Of a stretch of 64,000 nt of DNA, positions 42,696-51,711 are shown piece by piece (the stretch's first letter is position 1; every line of letters starts with the position of its first letter). Under the pieces are notes generated by a model. The model did not search any database and was not told the origin of the DNA. It saw only the letters and a list, made by a program, of their open reading frames with translations. The stretch is from contig NZ_WHZU01000007.1 of the NCBI RefSeq assembly GCF_010667655.1, forward strand, positions 1 through 64,000, in the 5' to 3' direction. Both the position numbers and the translations under genes were made by a program. This DNA is from Bifidobacterium saimiriisciurei (GTDB lineage Bacteria; Actinomycetota; Actinomycetes; Actinomycetales; Bifidobacteriaceae).

Positions 42696-45600
42696 AGGAC
42701 GAGATGGCGATCATCGCCGACCGATGGATGCTGACAAGCCGGCAGCTCGTCAACTGGGGCTCATACGACGGATACCATGAGTTCAGGCCATCGACCGACT
42801 CGGGGGAACCGGTGACGTTGCTCGCCGGAGCCAGCGAATCAGGCAAATCCACGCTCGTCGACGCACAGATATCGCTGCTGTACCCCACGGGAACGCCATA
42901 CAACAAGGCCTCGAACGCCGGCCGTTCCGAACGCAACGACTACACGTACCTGCGCGGCATGCTCGGCATGAGCAACGACGGCACGGGCGACGTGCCCATC
43001 TACCTGCGGGGCCGCGACGACGACGGCATGCCCCAGTCGGTCTGGGGCGCCATCGTCGACACCTATGAGAACCGCACAGGGGGAGAGATCCTCTCCTGCG
43101 CGAAGTTCCTCTACCTCTCCCCGGGCGACGGCAGGGGGGACGTACGACGGCAGTACGTCGTATGGGACCGCAAGATGGACCCGAGGATGATGGATGCGTT
43201 CCGCGACGCACCGTTCACGCCAACCGCGTTGAAATCCACATACCCCGGATGCCTGCAGTTCTCGAACGCCGACGCCTTCCACGCGCACATCTGGCGCACA
43301 CTGGGACTGAGCGAATCCGCATGCCGCCTGCTGTACAAGATCCAGTCGGCCGATGCGCCGTCAAGGCTCGACGACATCTTCAAGCAGGGCGTCCTCGGCG
43401 TGCCGGAGGCGTTGGGTCTGGCACGCAGCACCGTGGAGGACTACGACCGATACGACGAAAACTTCCGCAGCATGGAGGAGAAGGCCAGGAGGGTGGCCCG
43501 TCTGCGCGGCATCCAGCAGGCCTACGGCGAATACGCGAACGTGCTGCGGCGGTCCCGCGCCTTCGAACCGGTCGATCCCACAGGCGAGAGCGGACGCAGA
43601 ACCCTGGAACACTGGGTCATCGGACGGCTGACGGAAGAGGTGGCCGCGCAGCTGCCGGACGACGAGCATGAGGCCGAACTGCAGCGACGCGAAACGGAAC
43701 GACTGCAACGGCATGCGGATTCACTGCAGCATCGCATCGTCGATATCAGCGCTCGAATGCAGGGAGTCGATGGTGGCGGACGAATCCGCCTGGAAACGGA
43801 ACTCGACCAGGCCGGGCGCGACCTCGACGACGCGCGACGGCAGCGGGAACGCATGGAAACGCAGTTCCGCGGACTCGATGAGACCATGCCCGCAGACTCC
43901 TCGGCATGGGACGCCCGACGACGGACCGCGCTCGCCTTCGAACAGACGTACGAAGACGAACTCGCCGAATGCGAACGCCTTCGCGACGAGGCGGTCGGCG
44001 ACCGTTCCGAAGCCGCCACCGACCTCGCTCGCCTGCGCAAGGACCATGAACGCCAGAGCAGGCGCAGGACACGCATCACCCAGGCCATGGACGACGCGAG
44101 GGCCCTGCTTGCCCGTGCCACGGGCCTGGGCGTGGACGAACTGCCATACGTCGCCGAACTCATGGACGTGCGCGAGGATTGCGAACGCTGGCGAGCCGCC
44201 ATGAACGTCGCATACGCCCCCATCGCGCAGACCATCCTCGTCGACAAGCGCCATGAGCGGGGATTCGCCGAAAAGGTCAGCGCCATAGACCCGACGACGA
44301 TGATCCGACGCACATGGCGGTTCGTCGACACCTCCCGTGAATACGACACCGGCTCCAATGCCGGGTGGATGTCGGACAAGCTCCGATATCGGGAGGACTC
44401 CCCGTTCGTCGGCTGGCTCAAGGAGCAGACGGGCTCCGAACGGTTCGACGCCCGATGCGTCGACGTCATCGACGATGGCGACGGGGACCGTCAGGTGCAG
44501 ACGGACGGGCAGATGAAATCCGGCGACCGCGGCTACCACGGCACCAAGGGGCTTCATCCCGTCATCGGATTCGCCGACGACTCGTATCTGGAACGGCTCG
44601 CCCAATCGGTGAACGACGCCAAGGCACGCCTCCAACAGGCGGACGCGGCCTATGCCGAACAGAAACGACGCATCGACAGACTGCACAAGGAACACGGCCT
44701 TGCCGAACAACTCGACTACACGCCATGGGAAAAGGTCGATGCCGACGGCATCAGGCGCCGCATCGACGAGCTGAAGGATGTGGCCGCCCGACGCGACGAC
44801 CAGGAGCCCGACGGGCTCGCCGCCATGCGCGACGAGATTGAAGCCGAACTGGCGCAGGAGAACCAGAAACTCTACCAGGCGAAGACCCGATACGAGTCGC
44901 TGCAGCGTGCCACGGCGGCCATCCGCCGATGGCTCGAAACGCATGACGACCCAGACCATGAGGGGCATGACGGACCGCAACTGCCCGAACCGGTCGTTGA
45001 ACTGCTGGACTCGGCATACGAGGACAACTTCGCCGGCGTGGTGAACCGCGCCGACCGCCCCCACATCATCGTCGGGGCCGGTTCCGCCACGCGCGGCGAC
45101 GCATTCGAACGGCATGTGGTGGAGCGGGTAAGCGAGGCCGTCAGGAAAAGAATCGCCGCACTCGCCGAAACCGCCGGAACGCGACGGACCGAAACGGAGA
45201 CCCGCATGGCCACGTATCTCGACCTGTATGCGGGGGACGACGGCTCCCTGACCGCGAGCGTGGAGGACTACAAGTACTATCTGGACGAACTGACCGACCT
45301 CGAACGGCTGACGGCCTCCGCCGCCACCGAGGAGGAGTACGCCAACAGCCTCGACAAGCTGCTCATGAACTTCACGCAGATCAACCGTGCACTCGACACC
45401 GACGCGAACGACATCGCCGACCAGCTGGACCGCATCAACGCCATGCTGCGCGGACAGAAGTTCGGCCCGCGACACGGCAGCCTGTCCATCGGCGCCGATG
45501 TGAGACGCCCCGAACGCTCGTTCACCGCCCGTCTGAAGCGCACCATCGCCGCGCTCGGCGAATGGCATGCGGAGGCGGAGCGCTCGTCGGACCGCATGGC

Positions 45601-46117
45601 CGTCGCCAGGAAGACGTTCGCCTCATGCACCGGATTGGTCGAAGCGCTCCGCCGCGAGCTCGAACAGGTCCGCGATGCCAACGGCATCAAGAACTACGGC
45701 GCCCGCAACCTCGACCCGCGTTGCCGATCCTCGTTCTATGCGACAGTGAGGCATGCGGACATCCCCGACGAGCGAATCACCTCGACCGGCGGCAAATCCG
45801 GCGGCGCCCTGCAGGAGCTTACTTCGTTCGTCTACGGCGCCGCACTCATCTACCTGCTGGGAGGCGACGTTTCCGGACGCCCCACCTACACCACGCTGTT
45901 TCTCGACGAGGCTCTCATCAAGGCCGACGGCCGTTATACGCAGCGAGCGCTTTCGGTGCTGCCGCGCCTCGGATTCCAGGTCATCGTGTCGGCGCCGGAA
46001 AGCAAGACCGCGGAGATTCTCGAGATCGCCACGAAGGCCTATGTCGCCTACAGGGATCCGGGGACCGGCCGTTCCTATCTGCAGGAGGCGACCCTGACGG
46101 CGGCCGACGCCGAATGA
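42692..46117 (+). CDS. jetC: Wadjet SMC-like ATPase JetC / MksB
   Basis: A 1141-residue MukB/SbcC-like ATPase. Walker [11 protein letters not shown] is at residues 45-54. Two long charged coiled-coil regions (about 230-480 and 630-800) flank a hinge-like middle. The C-terminal head has [15 protein letters not shown] as signature-like motif and Walker [12 protein letters not shown] at 1069-1079, with the catalytic Glu at 1073. In Wadjet and Mks systems the protein extrudes DNA loops and recognises small circular DNA. ATG 42692 with GAGGAGGGAC upstream overlaps the jetB stop (ATGA). A dense GC hairpin follows the gene. No JetD gene is adjacent. Confidence 0.87.
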   Translation: MKDEMAIIADRWMLTSRQLVNWGSYDGYHEFRPSTDSGEPVTLLAGASESGKSTLVDAQISLLYPTGTPYNKASNAGRSERNDYTYLRGMLGMSNDGTGDVPIYLRGRDDDGMPQSVWGAIVDTYENRTGGEILSCAKFLYLSPGDGRGDVRRQYVVWDRKMDPRMMDAFRDAPFTPTALKSTYPGCLQFSNADAFHAHIWRTLGLSESACRLLYKIQSADAPSRLDDIFKQGVLGVPEALGLARSTVEDYDRYDENFRSMEEKARRVARLRGIQQAYGEYANVLRRSRAFEPVDPTGESGRRTLEHWVIGRLTEEVAAQLPDDEHEAELQRRETERLQRHADSLQHRIVDISARMQGVDGGGRIRLETELDQAGRDLDDARRQRERMETQFRGLDETMPADSSAWDARRRTALAFEQTYEDELAECERLRDEAVGDRSEAATDLARLRKDHERQSRRRTRITQAMDDARALLARATGLGVDELPYVAELMDVREDCERWRAAMNVAYAPIAQTILVDKRHERGFAEKVSAIDPTTMIRRTWRFVDTSREYDTGSNAGWMSDKLRYREDSPFVGWLKEQTGSERFDARCVDVIDDGDGDRQVQTDGQMKSGDRGYHGTKGLHPVIGFADDSYLERLAQSVNDAKARLQQADAAYAEQKRRIDRLHKEHGLAEQLDYTPWEKVDADGIRRRIDELKDVAARRDDQEPDGLAAMRDEIEAELAQENQKLYQAKTRYESLQRATAAIRRWLETHDDPDHEGHDGPQLPEPVVELLDSAYEDNFAGVVNRADRPHIIVGAGSATRGDAFERHVVERVSEAVRKRIAALAETAGTRRTETETRMATYLDLYAGDDGSLTASVEDYKYYLDELTDLERLTASAATEEEYANSLDKLLMNFTQINRALDTDANDIADQLDRINAMLRGQKFGPRHGSLSIGADVRRPERSFTARLKRTIAALGEWHAEAERSSDRMAVARKTFASCTGLVEALRRELEQVRDANGIKNYGARNLDPRCRSSFYATVRHADIPDERITSTGGKSGGALQELTSFVYGAALIYLLGGDVSGRPTYTTLFLDEALIKADGRYTQRALSVLPRLGFQVIVSAPESKTAEILEIATKAYVAYRDPGTGRSYLQEATLTAADAE

Positions 46118-46122
46118 CGATC

Positions 46123-46145
46123 GCGGCCGCCGCAGACGCGGCCGC
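46123..46145 (+). terminator. GC hairpin after jetC
   Basis: An 8-bp perfect stem made of two GCGGCCGC palindromes (46123-46130 with 46138-46145), 7-nt loop. There is no T-run, so it is a weak terminator or a transcript-end structure. Confidence 0.4.
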
Positions 46146-46208
46146 ATACAACACGACACATGTCTGCCGATGATGTCGGCGGATGACACGGAAAGCGAGG
46201 ATGAAGAC

Positions 46209-47078
46209 ATGCCGACGATGCGCGACGATGGCTCCCGTTCGGAATGGTATGGCATGGACGCCGACCGGGTGTGGGGCGTCTATGCCGCACGCACACGGAG
46301 GATCCGGGCCGGACACATCGCGATACTGCTGATGGTCGCGGTCGTGTATTACATGCTGATGGCGTCGATGGAGTCGGCGGGCCTGTTCTACCTGACGATC
46401 GTCATGTTCGTCATCGTGACCTGGCTCGTCACCGTCTCATGCCGTCGATGCCTCGCCCGTGCGTTCGCCGCCCTGGCGCCCATCGTCGTTCAGGATTGCG
46501 ACGTGGACAAATACCGTGCGGTGCTTGACCGGTATGCACGGCACGACAGGCTCAATCTCTCCGCCGACCGTCTCGCCGTGGAATACGCGCGATGCGACTA
46601 TCTCGACGACGAGCCGCGCAGGGCCGTGGACCGTCTGGGGGCCCTGCATGTTTCGGGCGACGGCAACCTGCGGATCATGATGCTCAACATCGGCGCGATC
46701 GCATGCCACATGATGGGCGACTACCGCCGGCGCGATGCCGCGGTGGAGCAGCTGCGAGGCATCGTCTCCCGCCGGCGTCCGGGCTCCGTCGAGCGGATGA
46801 TGCTCGAGGGGCTGCTCCATGACATGGGCGTCTGGTTCCGTCCGGCATCCTCGTGGACCCACGCCGACGCCGACTACATCGCGCATCGCATGGAGGAGGA
46901 GCCCAGCCACCACGGCCGGGTCGGATGGCAGATCCAACTGGCCGAATACGAGGTGCTCCACGGTGACGTGGAACGTGCCCGGAACCTGCTCGAAGACCCT
47001 ACTCTGCGGCCGATGACGCCGCGCAGCCTGCATGAGGGGGACCGGGTCTGGCAGCTGATGATGAGCCGCCAATGGTGA
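46209..47078 (+). CDS. Membrane protein with helical repeat-like domain, in the jetD position
   Basis: A 289-residue protein I do not recognise. Two transmembrane segments lie near residues 38-56 (AILLMVAVVYYMLMASM) and 60-80 (LFYLTIVMFVIVTWLVTV). The C-terminal ~190 residues are helical with TPR-like spacing (AVLDRYARHDR...LGALHVSGDGNLRIMMLNIGAIACHMMGDYRRRDAAVEQLRG). There is no TOPRIM, no DUF2220 and no nuclease motif, so it is not JetD. ATG 46209 has GCGAGGA 7 nt upstream; ATG 46170 would add 13 acidic residues and lacks a site. It starts 91 nt after jetC on the same strand. A link to the Jet proteins is inference from position only. Confidence 0.7.
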   Translation: MPTMRDDGSRSEWYGMDADRVWGVYAARTRRIRAGHIAILLMVAVVYYMLMASMESAGLFYLTIVMFVIVTWLVTVSCRRCLARAFAALAPIVVQDCDVDKYRAVLDRYARHDRLNLSADRLAVEYARCDYLDDEPRRAVDRLGALHVSGDGNLRIMMLNIGAIACHMMGDYRRRDAAVEQLRGIVSRRRPGSVERMMLEGLLHDMGVWFRPASSWTHADADYIAHRMEEEPSHHGRVGWQIQLAEYEVLHGDVERARNLLEDPTLRPMTPRSLHEGDRVWQLMMSRQW

Positions 47079-47099
47079 GCCGTAAAGGGTAAAGAACAA

Positions 47100-47139
47100 G
47101 CCCGTTGCCACCGGTCGAATCCAATCGGCGGCAACGGGC
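47100..47139 (-). terminator. Terminator between convergent genes
   Basis: A 10-bp stem (47100-47109 with 47130-47139) plus a small inner pairing. On the minus strand it is followed by TTGTTCTTT, so it mainly ends the reductase transcript. Confidence 0.65.
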
Positions 47140-47165
47140 ATAACACGCTGCCTACTGGCGAAAAG

Positions 47166-48020
47166 CTAGTCCTCTTCGTGCCAGTGGGGATCCTGCTCGA
47201 ACGTACGGCCCTCGGGGTTGTCCATGGCGGCGATGTCGCGCATATCCTGTTCGTCGAGTTCGAAACCGGTGAGATCGAGATTGGCGCGCTGACGACCGCG
47301 GTCCATCGACTTCGGGATGGCCACGTCTCCGAGCTGCAGATGCCAGCGCAGAATCGCGGCGACGGGGGAGACGTCATGCTTGCGTGCAATGCGGACGATT
47401 GTCGGGTCCTTGAGCATCTGGTTGGCGCGGCCCAACGGGCTCCACGCCTCGGTGATGATGCCGTGCGCCTCGTCATATGCGCGCTGCTCGTTCTGCTGGA
47501 AGAACGGATGAAGCTCGACCTGGTTGACCGCCGGTGTCACGCCGGTCGCGCGGATGAGCAGGTCGATATGGCCGGGCAGGAAATTGCTCACGCCGATATG
47601 CTTCACGATGCCCTGCTCCTGCGCGTCGACAAGCGCCTGCCACGCCTCCACGAACTGGCCCTGCGACGGGTTCGGCCAATGGATGAGATACAGGTCGATG
47701 TAGTCAAGCCCCATGCGGGCCACCGACTCCTCTATGGTGGTGCGCGCCTGATCGTACTGATGATGACGTCCGGGAAGCTTCGAGGTGACGATGATGTCCT
47801 CCCTCGGCACCTCGGATTCGCGGATGGCCTTGCCCACCACACCCTCGTTCTCATAATTGAACGCGGAATCGATCAGACGGTATCCGACCTCAAGCGCCGA
47901 CGCGACGGCCGCGACCCCGGCGAACCCGTTCACCTTATAGGTGCCGAATCCGATGGCCGGAAGTTCCAGGCCGTCATGCGCCTTGCGGGTCGGAATCTCG
48001 GGAGGTTCAAGCAATGCCAT
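47166..48020 (-). CDS. Aldo/keto reductase (second)
   Basis: A 284-residue NADPH-dependent reductase. Tetrad elements: Asp and Tyr in LIDSAFNYENEGVVG, Lys in VTSKLPG, His in YLIHWPNPSQG. VAIPKSMDRGRQRAN is the cofactor motif. ATG 48020 has AAAGGAG 7 nt upstream; a frame extending to 48332 runs through the tail of the next gene and is rejected. It is about as diverged from the other two reductases here as from AKR5 in general, so recent duplication is unlikely. It lies 88 nt downstream of the SWIM gene on the same strand. Confidence 0.9.
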   Translation of the reverse strand: MALLEPPEIPTRKAHDGLELPAIGFGTYKVNGFAGVAAVASALEVGYRLIDSAFNYENEGVVGKAIRESEVPREDIIVTSKLPGRHHQYDQARTTIEESVARMGLDYIDLYLIHWPNPSQGQFVEAWQALVDAQEQGIVKHIGVSNFLPGHIDLLIRATGVTPAVNQVELHPFFQQNEQRAYDEAHGIITEAWSPLGRANQMLKDPTIVRIARKHDVSPVAAILRWHLQLGDVAIPKSMDRGRQRANLDLTGFELDEQDMRDIAAMDNPEGRTFEQDPHWHEED

Positions 48021-48090
48021 GGCAGGCTCCTTTGCAATGGTTTCGGTTCTCAAGCCCAACTCTACTCTGCGACCATCGGCGTCGGCCCTC

Positions 48091-48110
48091 AGCGAATCGT
48101 CGGATTCGCT
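48091..48110 (-). terminator. Hairpin overlapping the SWIM gene stop
   Basis: An 8-bp stem (48091-48098 with 48103-48110) with a GTCG tetraloop, covering the stop codon of the minus-strand gene. No T-run. Confidence 0.35.
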
Positions 48111-50163
48111 ACAGCGCGAAGGACAGTTCGTCACGCAACGCCTTCCGGTTCGGATACTGTTCGACGATGCGGCGGGCGAGCCCCCGCATCTCCTCCTCCC
48201 CGAATACCTCGCGGTAGCGCCGCAGCTGCTTCGCCACCTGACGGTACTTGGTGCGATGCGCGTCCATGCCACGACGTCCCGTGCCCGGAACGACCACATT
48301 CGCATCCAGCGCGCCTGTGGGCAACGCGTCATAGATCACCTGACGGGCCTCCTGAGGATGATCGATCGCCATGGTCTTCAGCAAAGGCAGCGGAGGATAG
48401 TCGATGGTCACGCAATAGGTGAGCGCCGCATCGGACAACCGCTCATCCACGATGAGCCGCTCATACGCCGGGTTGCGCCAGCTGCTGCGCCGCTCCGGTC
48501 CGATGGCGTCCCACGGTATTTCGGGCTGCGTGCGAATGCGCTCCGCGATGTTCCTCGCACATTCACGAGCCAAAGACCGTGCTGCCTCGCTCCACTGCTC
48601 GTCGTCTGCCCCACCCAGTCGAATCAGGCGCCGTAATCTGCCCACATACGTCGCATCCGCCCTGTCGTTGCCATTGACGATGACGAACCGGTAGACGACG
48701 GCAAGCGCGTCCGCATCGTCCATACCCTCCGCGCAGCATTCCAGCAGCGAATGCCAGCCATGCGGCAGCAATCCCTGCAGAAGACCGTTGTGCACGATCT
48801 GCCTGTCGGCATCAATCTGGTCCATGCATTGGTCAAGATGCCCGGACACAAGACGATACGCCTCCCGGAACCGTCGCTGCCGTATCAGGACGACGGCATG
48901 CATCAGCAGCAAGGGACCAGACGAAGGACGCGTGCCCCACAGTTCCCGACACCCTTCCTCGTCGCCGGCCAACCGACGCAGATCATAGGCCACCATCAGC
49001 ACATACCGGTACAACACATGTCGAGGAGCGACGAGCATGTCATGCGACAGTTCGTCGTCATGCGATGGGCCGAAGCGTTCAAGGGCCGTATCAATCACGT
49101 CATAAGCCCACATCGTCCTGTCCTCGTATCGGGCGAACGCGCAGGCGCTCGCCAACAGCATCGCCGCGTTCGCCGGATCGTAGAACTGTATCTCCGGCTC
49201 ATACGCGACCTTCGCAATGTGCCCGAGCGCGATGCCCGCCGTCGCGGAATCCGCGTATGCGGCCACGTTCTCCATATAGCAGCGAATCCGATCGGCGAGC
49301 TGGTCGTTCTCATTGGACAGCTCGTGATAATCGTCGTCCACGGAATTCGTGAACGCGGCCAGCGCCTGCATGCATAGGGCAAGGTTGAGACAGGCATCGT
49401 CGTAGTCCGTGGAATGCAGGGCATTATCGACCACCGTACGCAGACCGGAAAGCGCCCCGTCATACGCGCCTTGTCGATGCGTCTCGCCGGATGCGGGCCA
49501 TGACGGCGGCTCCGTGCCTTCGCCAAGACCGCCGGGGCCATGATCGTGGTCGCTGAGATTATGGCGGCGATGATACTCGTCCATGGGACCAAGAATCATG
49601 CGTCCGGCCTCCTTGGCGGGAATAAGCGGCTCCTCCGCTCCGGAGCGAAGTCGCTCGGCCTGTCGCAGGCACTCGGTGGACCAGAAGAACAGAACATCAC
49701 GGCCATCCGACTGCCGCACACGTTCGTCGATGCGACGGCATATGCCGTCGAGGATGTATTTCGGCACAGTGGTTTTGCGGTTGCGGTCGGCGATCTCGTC
49801 ATCCGGCGTCGTGGGGCGGCGTCCGTCGCCTTCCAGCCGTGCGCGAAGCGCGTACAATACGGCGCCCACGTGCTTGCAGTACGGGGTCCGATGATAGAGG
49901 CATGTGCATGCGGCGGACATCACATGCCGTTCGCACGGATGAGACGTATCGTTCCCGGTGCCTCCGCCATCAAGGCGGATGTCCACGTCGTAGGGCGTCT
50001 CCTCGCTGCCGGCCACATGTGCATGGAACAGCGCTGGGGCGATCTCCTCCACCGGGCCCACATGGTCATCCTCCCAATAGCCGAGGGCGCGTTCGAGGAT
50101 GTGCGGCGCATCGTCGAACATGGTCTCGAATTCATACAGCAGCGGCTTCGATGGAACTGTCAT
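48109..50163 (-). CDS. SWIM zinc-finger protein, function unknown
   Basis: A 684-residue protein. The SWIM motif C-x-C-x7-C-x-H is at C86, C88, C96 and H98 (ACTCLYHRTPYCKHVGAVLY). SWIM domains bind DNA or other proteins and often sit in proteins partnered with SNF2 helicases or von Willebrand-type proteins. No such partner is near. The rest is long, helical and without other motifs I recognise. ATG 50163 follows TACACT by 6 nt with no ribosome binding site, suggesting a leaderless mRNA. A frame extending to 50277 would run into the divergent gene. Accessory by content, but codon use is like its neighbours. Confidence 0.78.
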   Translation of the reverse strand: MTVPSKPLLYEFETMFDDAPHILERALGYWEDDHVGPVEEIAPALFHAHVAGSEETPYDVDIRLDGGGTGNDTSHPCERHVMSAACTCLYHRTPYCKHVGAVLYALRARLEGDGRRPTTPDDEIADRNRKTTVPKYILDGICRRIDERVRQSDGRDVLFFWSTECLRQAERLRSGAEEPLIPAKEAGRMILGPMDEYHRRHNLSDHDHGPGGLGEGTEPPSWPASGETHRQGAYDGALSGLRTVVDNALHSTDYDDACLNLALCMQALAAFTNSVDDDYHELSNENDQLADRIRCYMENVAAYADSATAGIALGHIAKVAYEPEIQFYDPANAAMLLASACAFARYEDRTMWAYDVIDTALERFGPSHDDELSHDMLVAPRHVLYRYVLMVAYDLRRLAGDEEGCRELWGTRPSSGPLLLMHAVVLIRQRRFREAYRLVSGHLDQCMDQIDADRQIVHNGLLQGLLPHGWHSLLECCAEGMDDADALAVVYRFVIVNGNDRADATYVGRLRRLIRLGGADDEQWSEAARSLARECARNIAERIRTQPEIPWDAIGPERRSSWRNPAYERLIVDERLSDAALTYCVTIDYPPLPLLKTMAIDHPQEARQVIYDALPTGALDANVVVPGTGRRGMDAHRTKYRQVAKQLRRYREVFGEEEMRGLARRIVEQYPNRKALRDELSFAL

Positions 50164-50169
50164 GATTCG

Positions 50170-50175
50170 AGTGTA
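50170..50175 (-). promoter_or_regulatory. -10 of the SWIM gene (divergent, leaderless-type)
   Basis: On the minus strand TACACT ends 6 nt before the ATG at 50163. It lies 12 nt from the opposite -10 at 50188, so the two promoters overlap. Confidence 0.45.
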
Positions 50176-50187
50176 ATCACGGAACCG

Positions 50188-50193
50188 TATCAT
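50188..50193 (+). promoter_or_regulatory. -10 of the nitrilase-family gene
   Basis: TATCAT ends 7 nt before the ATG at 50201. A GGGGG stretch between them is too close to be a good ribosome binding site. Confidence 0.45.
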
Positions 50194-50200
50194 GGGGGCC

Positions 50201-51088
50201 ATGAGTGACATGAGAGACACCGACGTGCTGACGGTGGCGGTGGCGCAGTTCACCGTGGGGCCGGAACCGGACGCCAACTTGGTCGCGATACGCGGCTATG
50301 CGCGGCAGGCGGCCGACGAAGGAGCGCGGCTGCTGGCCCTGCCCGAAGGGCTCATCGCACGCAACGGCGGCGATGGAGCGTTCGTGGCCAATCGCGCGCA
50401 GCCGTTGGACGGGCCGTTCGTAACGGGGCTGCGCCGTATCAGTCGGGAGACCGGCGTCACGCTCATGGGCACCGTGCATGAACGTCCGTCGGCCGGAAAC
50501 GCTTCAGGCACCGTCGTTGAACCTGATGAGGCGACCGCAGGCCGGACACACGGAACGGGGGATGATTCCCGAGTCGCCAACACGTTCCTCGTCGTCCGGA
50601 ACGGCGACATCATCGCCACCTACCGCAAACTTCACCTGTACGATGCATTCGCCGAAAAGGAATCCGACACCGTGCTGCCCGGCGACGCATTGCCGCCAGT
50701 CGTCGACGTCGACGGCTGGAAGATCGGCGTCATGACCTGCTACGACGTACGTTTTCCCGAAACCGCGCGTTCGCTGGCGGTGCGCGGCGCGGACGCCATC
50801 GTGGTCAGCGCGGCATGGGTGCGCGGAGCGTTGAAGGAGAGGCATTGGGCGTTGATGGCCGCCGCCCGCGCGGTGGAGAACACCTGCTATGTATTGGCGT
50901 GCAGTGAGGTGAGCGGGCAGAACATCGGTCTGAGCCGAGTCGTCGACCCGTTGGGCGAGGTGCTCGCAAACGCCGGCGCGCAGCCGGGCATGATCACGGC
51001 AAAACTGGACAAAGGCGTGCTGGCCTCGGTCCGGCAGAGTCTGCCCGTATTGGCCAACCGTCGTTTCGGAGACCCGACGCTGCGTTAG
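50201..51088 (+). CDS. Carbon-nitrogen hydrolase (nitrilase family)
   Basis: A 295-residue amidohydrolase. The Glu-Lys-Cys triad is at E49 (LLALPEGLIA), K143 (TYRKLHLYDAF) and C180 (GVMTCYDVRFPE). The profile fits the omega-amidase/Nit-type subgroup, which includes deaminated-glutathione amidase and 2-oxoglutaramate amidase. The natural substrate is not fixed by sequence. An upstream in-frame ATG (50192) would add three residues. Divergent from the SWIM gene and convergent with the macro-domain gene. Confidence 0.88.
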   Translation: MSDMRDTDVLTVAVAQFTVGPEPDANLVAIRGYARQAADEGARLLALPEGLIARNGGDGAFVANRAQPLDGPFVTGLRRISRETGVTLMGTVHERPSAGNASGTVVEPDEATAGRTHGTGDDSRVANTFLVVRNGDIIATYRKLHLYDAFAEKESDTVLPGDALPPVVDVDGWKIGVMTCYDVRFPETARSLAVRGADAIVVSAAWVRGALKERHWALMAAARAVENTCYVLACSEVSGQNIGLSRVVDPLGEVLANAGAQPGMITAKLDKGVLASVRQSLPVLANRRFGDPTLR

Positions 51089-51110
51089 ATGCCGGCACCG
51101 ACCGGGCGCA

Positions 51111-51581
51111 TCAGCCGAACAGCACCAGATACACGCTAATGTCCGTCGACGGCGTCTCGGCAAGATAGGAGCGGATCTCATCCTCGGCGACGTTGCGGGC
51201 CTGGTCCTTCGGATACCCGTAGATGCCGCTGGAGATCAGCGGGAAGGCGATGCTTGCGCAATGCAGCTTGTCCGCAAGCTTCAGCGAATTTCGATAGCAG
51301 TCGCGCAGCAGGCGTTCCTCGTCATGATCGCCGCCATGCCAGATGGGACCCGCCGTATGGATGACGTAATGCGACGGCAGATCGAAGCCGGTGGTGGCGA
51401 TGGCCTGGCCGGTGGCGATGGGGGAGAGGCGATCGCAGGCCCGTTGGAGCTTTTCCGCCCCCGCCGCGTGGAAGATCGCGCCGCAGACCCCTCCTCCCAT
51501 ACGCAGCCGGGTATTGGCCGCATTGACGATGGCATCGACCTGCATGGTGGTGATGTCCTGATGGACCGTGGCGAACGACAT
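51111..51581 (-). CDS. Macro domain protein (ADP-ribosyl-hydrolase type)
   Basis: A 156-residue single macro domain. AIVNAANTRLRMGGGVCGAIF is the ADP-ribose-binding and catalytic loop of MacroD/YmdB enzymes; ISSGIYGYPKDQA is the second loop. Such proteins remove ADP-ribose from proteins or hydrolyse O-acetyl-ADP-ribose. There is no DarT toxin or NAD-cleaving partner next to it, so a stand-alone housekeeping role is more likely. AAAGGAG precedes the ATG at 51581. It may share a transcript with the reductase upstream, though a hairpin lies between. Confidence 0.88.
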   Translation of the reverse strand: MSFATVHQDITTMQVDAIVNAANTRLRMGGGVCGAIFHAAGAEKLQRACDRLSPIATGQAIATTGFDLPSHYVIHTAGPIWHGGDHDEERLLRDCYRNSLKLADKLHCASIAFPLISSGIYGYPKDQARNVAEDEIRSYLAETPSTDISVYLVLFG

Positions 51582-51680
51582 AACCGCTCCTTTGCAATCA
51601 TTGCATCGGCATGTTCGAAAAAGCTGATGGGTTGGCGATGGGAAGACGAAATGAATGACGGAATGGACGGTGGATAGCGA

Positions 51681-51703
51681 ACAGGCCCCTGAACGGGGCC
51701 TGT
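51681..51703 (-). terminator. Hairpin after the third aldo/keto reductase
   Basis: A 9-bp stem (51681-51689 with 51695-51703), 5-nt loop, just after the stop of the minus-strand gene at 51712. Confidence 0.6.
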
Positions 51704-51711
51704 GATTTGAA

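Noticed and set aside
46209-47078. JetD/MksG nuclease as the fourth Wadjet gene
   Set aside because: The protein has two transmembrane helices and a helical repeat-like region, and no TOPRIM or DUF2220 motif.
51111-51581. DarTG toxin-antitoxin system
   Set aside because: There is a macro domain but no DarT-like ADP-ribosyltransferase beside it, and the loop motifs fit MacroD/YmdB.
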